NCBI GenBank assembly: GCA_945874195.1
Contig: CAMCFW010000146.1
Location: 1-6,065 of the forward strand
Length of the DNA stretch: 6,065 nt
From: Chryseobacterium gleum
Lineage (GTDB): Bacteria; Bacteroidota; Bacteroidia; UBA10329
Reading direction: 5' to 3'
In this document: positions 4,985 to 6,065 of the stretch, in pieces
Layout of the letters: the number at the start of each line of letters is the position of its first letter
Position numbering within the stretch: position 1 is the first letter of the stretch
The notes under the pieces: generated by a model
What the model was told of the DNA's origin: nothing
The model's input: the letters and a program-made list of their open reading frames with translations, nothing else
Databases searched by the model: none
Position numbers and translations under genes: made by a program

Positions 4985-6065
4985 TCAATCCTGCAGCTTG
5001 CGCTGAGTGATGCGCAACACTTTCAATTTCTCTTCAAAATGTGCCAGCTCGGACTTTAACGTTGCAATGGTTTTTTGCGCACTGATCAGCAGTGGATTGT
5101 CGGGCTTGGCGTGCTTGAAGAAGGCCATGTTGTTCTCATACTTCATCAGTTCATCCTTCTTCTCATCTATCTTTTTTCTGAAGAACTGTTCTTCCTTATA
5201 AAGTTGATCGCCCCCCTCTTTGCCTTCCGACATGCGATCGACCTTGTCCTTGAAACGGACATTCTCAACCTGACCCTTATCCATTTTCAACTGCGCATAA
5301 AGTCTGTCGTTGGCCTTGTCGAAATCGTCTGAAACGCGCTTCATGTCGTTCTTCGGCACGTGCTCAATGGCAGACCATTCCTTTCCGAAAGCTTTGATCG
5401 CGGCCAAACCATCTTCCTTCGAACCTTCCAGTTTGGTGGCGTTCATTTTCGCCAACACTTCTTCCTTTAGCTTCAAATTGGCCGCCTGACGGTCATCCAG
5501 CGTATCGAAGAATGCTTTCTTACGGTTGAAGAAGTCATCGCAGATACCACGGAAACGTGTCCAAAGCTTGTTCTCATCGCGCTGCCCTGCCGAACCGATC
5601 TTCTTCCAATCGTCCTGAAGGCGCTTGAATTTATCGGTGGCTTCCTTCCAATCGGTGCTGTCCTTAAGCTGTTCGGCCCGTTCGATCAGTTTCTCCTTCT
5701 CCGACCTATGGCCTTGGAACGATTCGCGTGCTTCGCCTAAGAATTCCTTTTTCTTATCAAAGAAGTTATCGAGGGCAGCTTTGAACTCATTCCAAACAGC
5801 GTTGTTGTGTTTTCGCTCCACCATTCCAATTAACTTCCAATCTTCACGGAGTTTCATCACCTCTTCGGTGTTCTTGTTCCATTTCGATAGCGAAGCGCCT
5901 TCCAGCGAGGCCAGTTCGAGCACACGGGCCACCATCTGCTTCTTGGCATCCAGGTTGGTCTCCATTTCAGACTTCCGTTCAGAATAGTGATCCTGAATCT
6001 TCTTGTGAAGCACTTTGGTTGCTTCGTAATAGCGTTCGCGAAGTCCCTGAAAATATTCCGGTTTC
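4985..6065 (-). CDS. DUF349-repeat protein, C-terminal part, cut by right window edge
   Basis: The frame is open from the right edge to the TGA at 4987-4985; 359 residues are visible. The GTG at 6013 is probably an internal valine, because the frame continues upstream with EYFQGLRERYYEA, which fits the second half of another DUF349 repeat. Counting the GTG codon as residue 1, repeats centre on Trp59 (DWKLIG), Trp136 (DWKKIG) and Trp213 (EWSAIE), exactly 77 residues apart. Repeats 1 and 2 have a second Trp 15 residues later (74 and 151) followed by a Phe-Phe pair and lysines. The third repeat lacks the second Trp. Residues from about 250 on are charged and likely coiled coil, with NNMAFFKHAKPDNPL near 290-303, a segment I recall as typical of Bacteroidota members. 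No signal peptide or enzyme motif is visible. Complete relatives are about 600 residues or more. Function is unknown. It converges with the TPR gene, with 2 bp between stops. Confidence 0.93.
   Translation of the reverse strand, partial: KPEYFQGLRERYYEATKVLHKKIQDHYSERKSEMETNLDAKKQMVARVLELASLEGASLSKWNKNTEEVMKLREDWKLIGMVERKHNNAVWNEFKAALDNFFDKKKEFLGEARESFQGHRSEKEKLIERAEQLKDSTDWKEATDKFKRLQDDWKKIGSAGQRDENKLWTRFRGICDDFFNRKKAFFDTLDDRQAANLKLKEEVLAKMNATKLEGSKEDGLAAIKAFGKEWSAIEHVPKNDMKRVSDDFDKANDRLYAQLKMDKGQVENVRFKDKVDRMSEGKEGGDQLYKEEQFFRKKIDEKKDELMKYENNMAFFKHAKPDNPLLISAQKTIATLKSELAHFEEKLKVLRITQRKLQD

Noticed and set aside
4994..5005. CAGC-TTGC-GCTG hairpin near the DUF349 stop as a bidirectional terminator
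   Set aside because: The stem is only 4 bp, lies within coding sequence and has no T-tract on either side.

Overview
The window looks like ordinary chromosomal DNA from a member of the Bacteroidota with moderate GC content. The evidence is a protein built of DUF349 repeats with a Bacteroidota-style C-terminus, a phosphosulfolactate synthase gene close to aroE, weak or absent Shine-Dalgarno sequences, and highly family-typical protein motifs. I see no RNA gene, CRISPR array, insertion sequence or phage gene. Both edges cut through genes.

Left block (2-1968, + strand): four tightly packed genes that look like one operon. They are the 3' end of a phosphosulfolactate synthase (comA family), a single-domain rhodanese, a DedA-family membrane protein, and shikimate dehydrogenase (aroE). 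Junctions are a 4-bp ATGA overlap, a 7-bp gap and a 4-bp GTGA overlap. The first two genes share sulfur chemistry: ComA consumes sulfite and a rhodanese acting on thiosulfate releases it. DedA proteins are membrane transporters linked to recycling of the undecaprenyl-phosphate carrier, and AroE makes shikimate.

Middle block (1969-4118, + strand): a 45-bp spacer carrying a ladder of 7-bp repeats, then a MoxR-type AAA+ ATPase, a 62-bp spacer, and a von Willebrand A (VWA) domain protein of the CoxE-like kind. This is a classic chaperone-like ATPase/VWA pair whose client is not visible here. The VWA gene may carry a one-base frameshift close to its 3' end, at a run of five A's.

Right block (4119-6065): an 81-bp spacer with several small overlapping hairpins, then an exported TPR-like protein of unknown function on the + strand. 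It converges, with only 2 bp between stop codons, on a - strand gene for a multi-repeat DUF349 protein that runs off the right edge.

No wholly new system is evident. The points most worth a second look are the comA/rhodanese coupling, the heptamer ladder before the MoxR gene, the possible frameshift in the VWA gene, and the exact 77-residue periodicity of the DUF349 protein.
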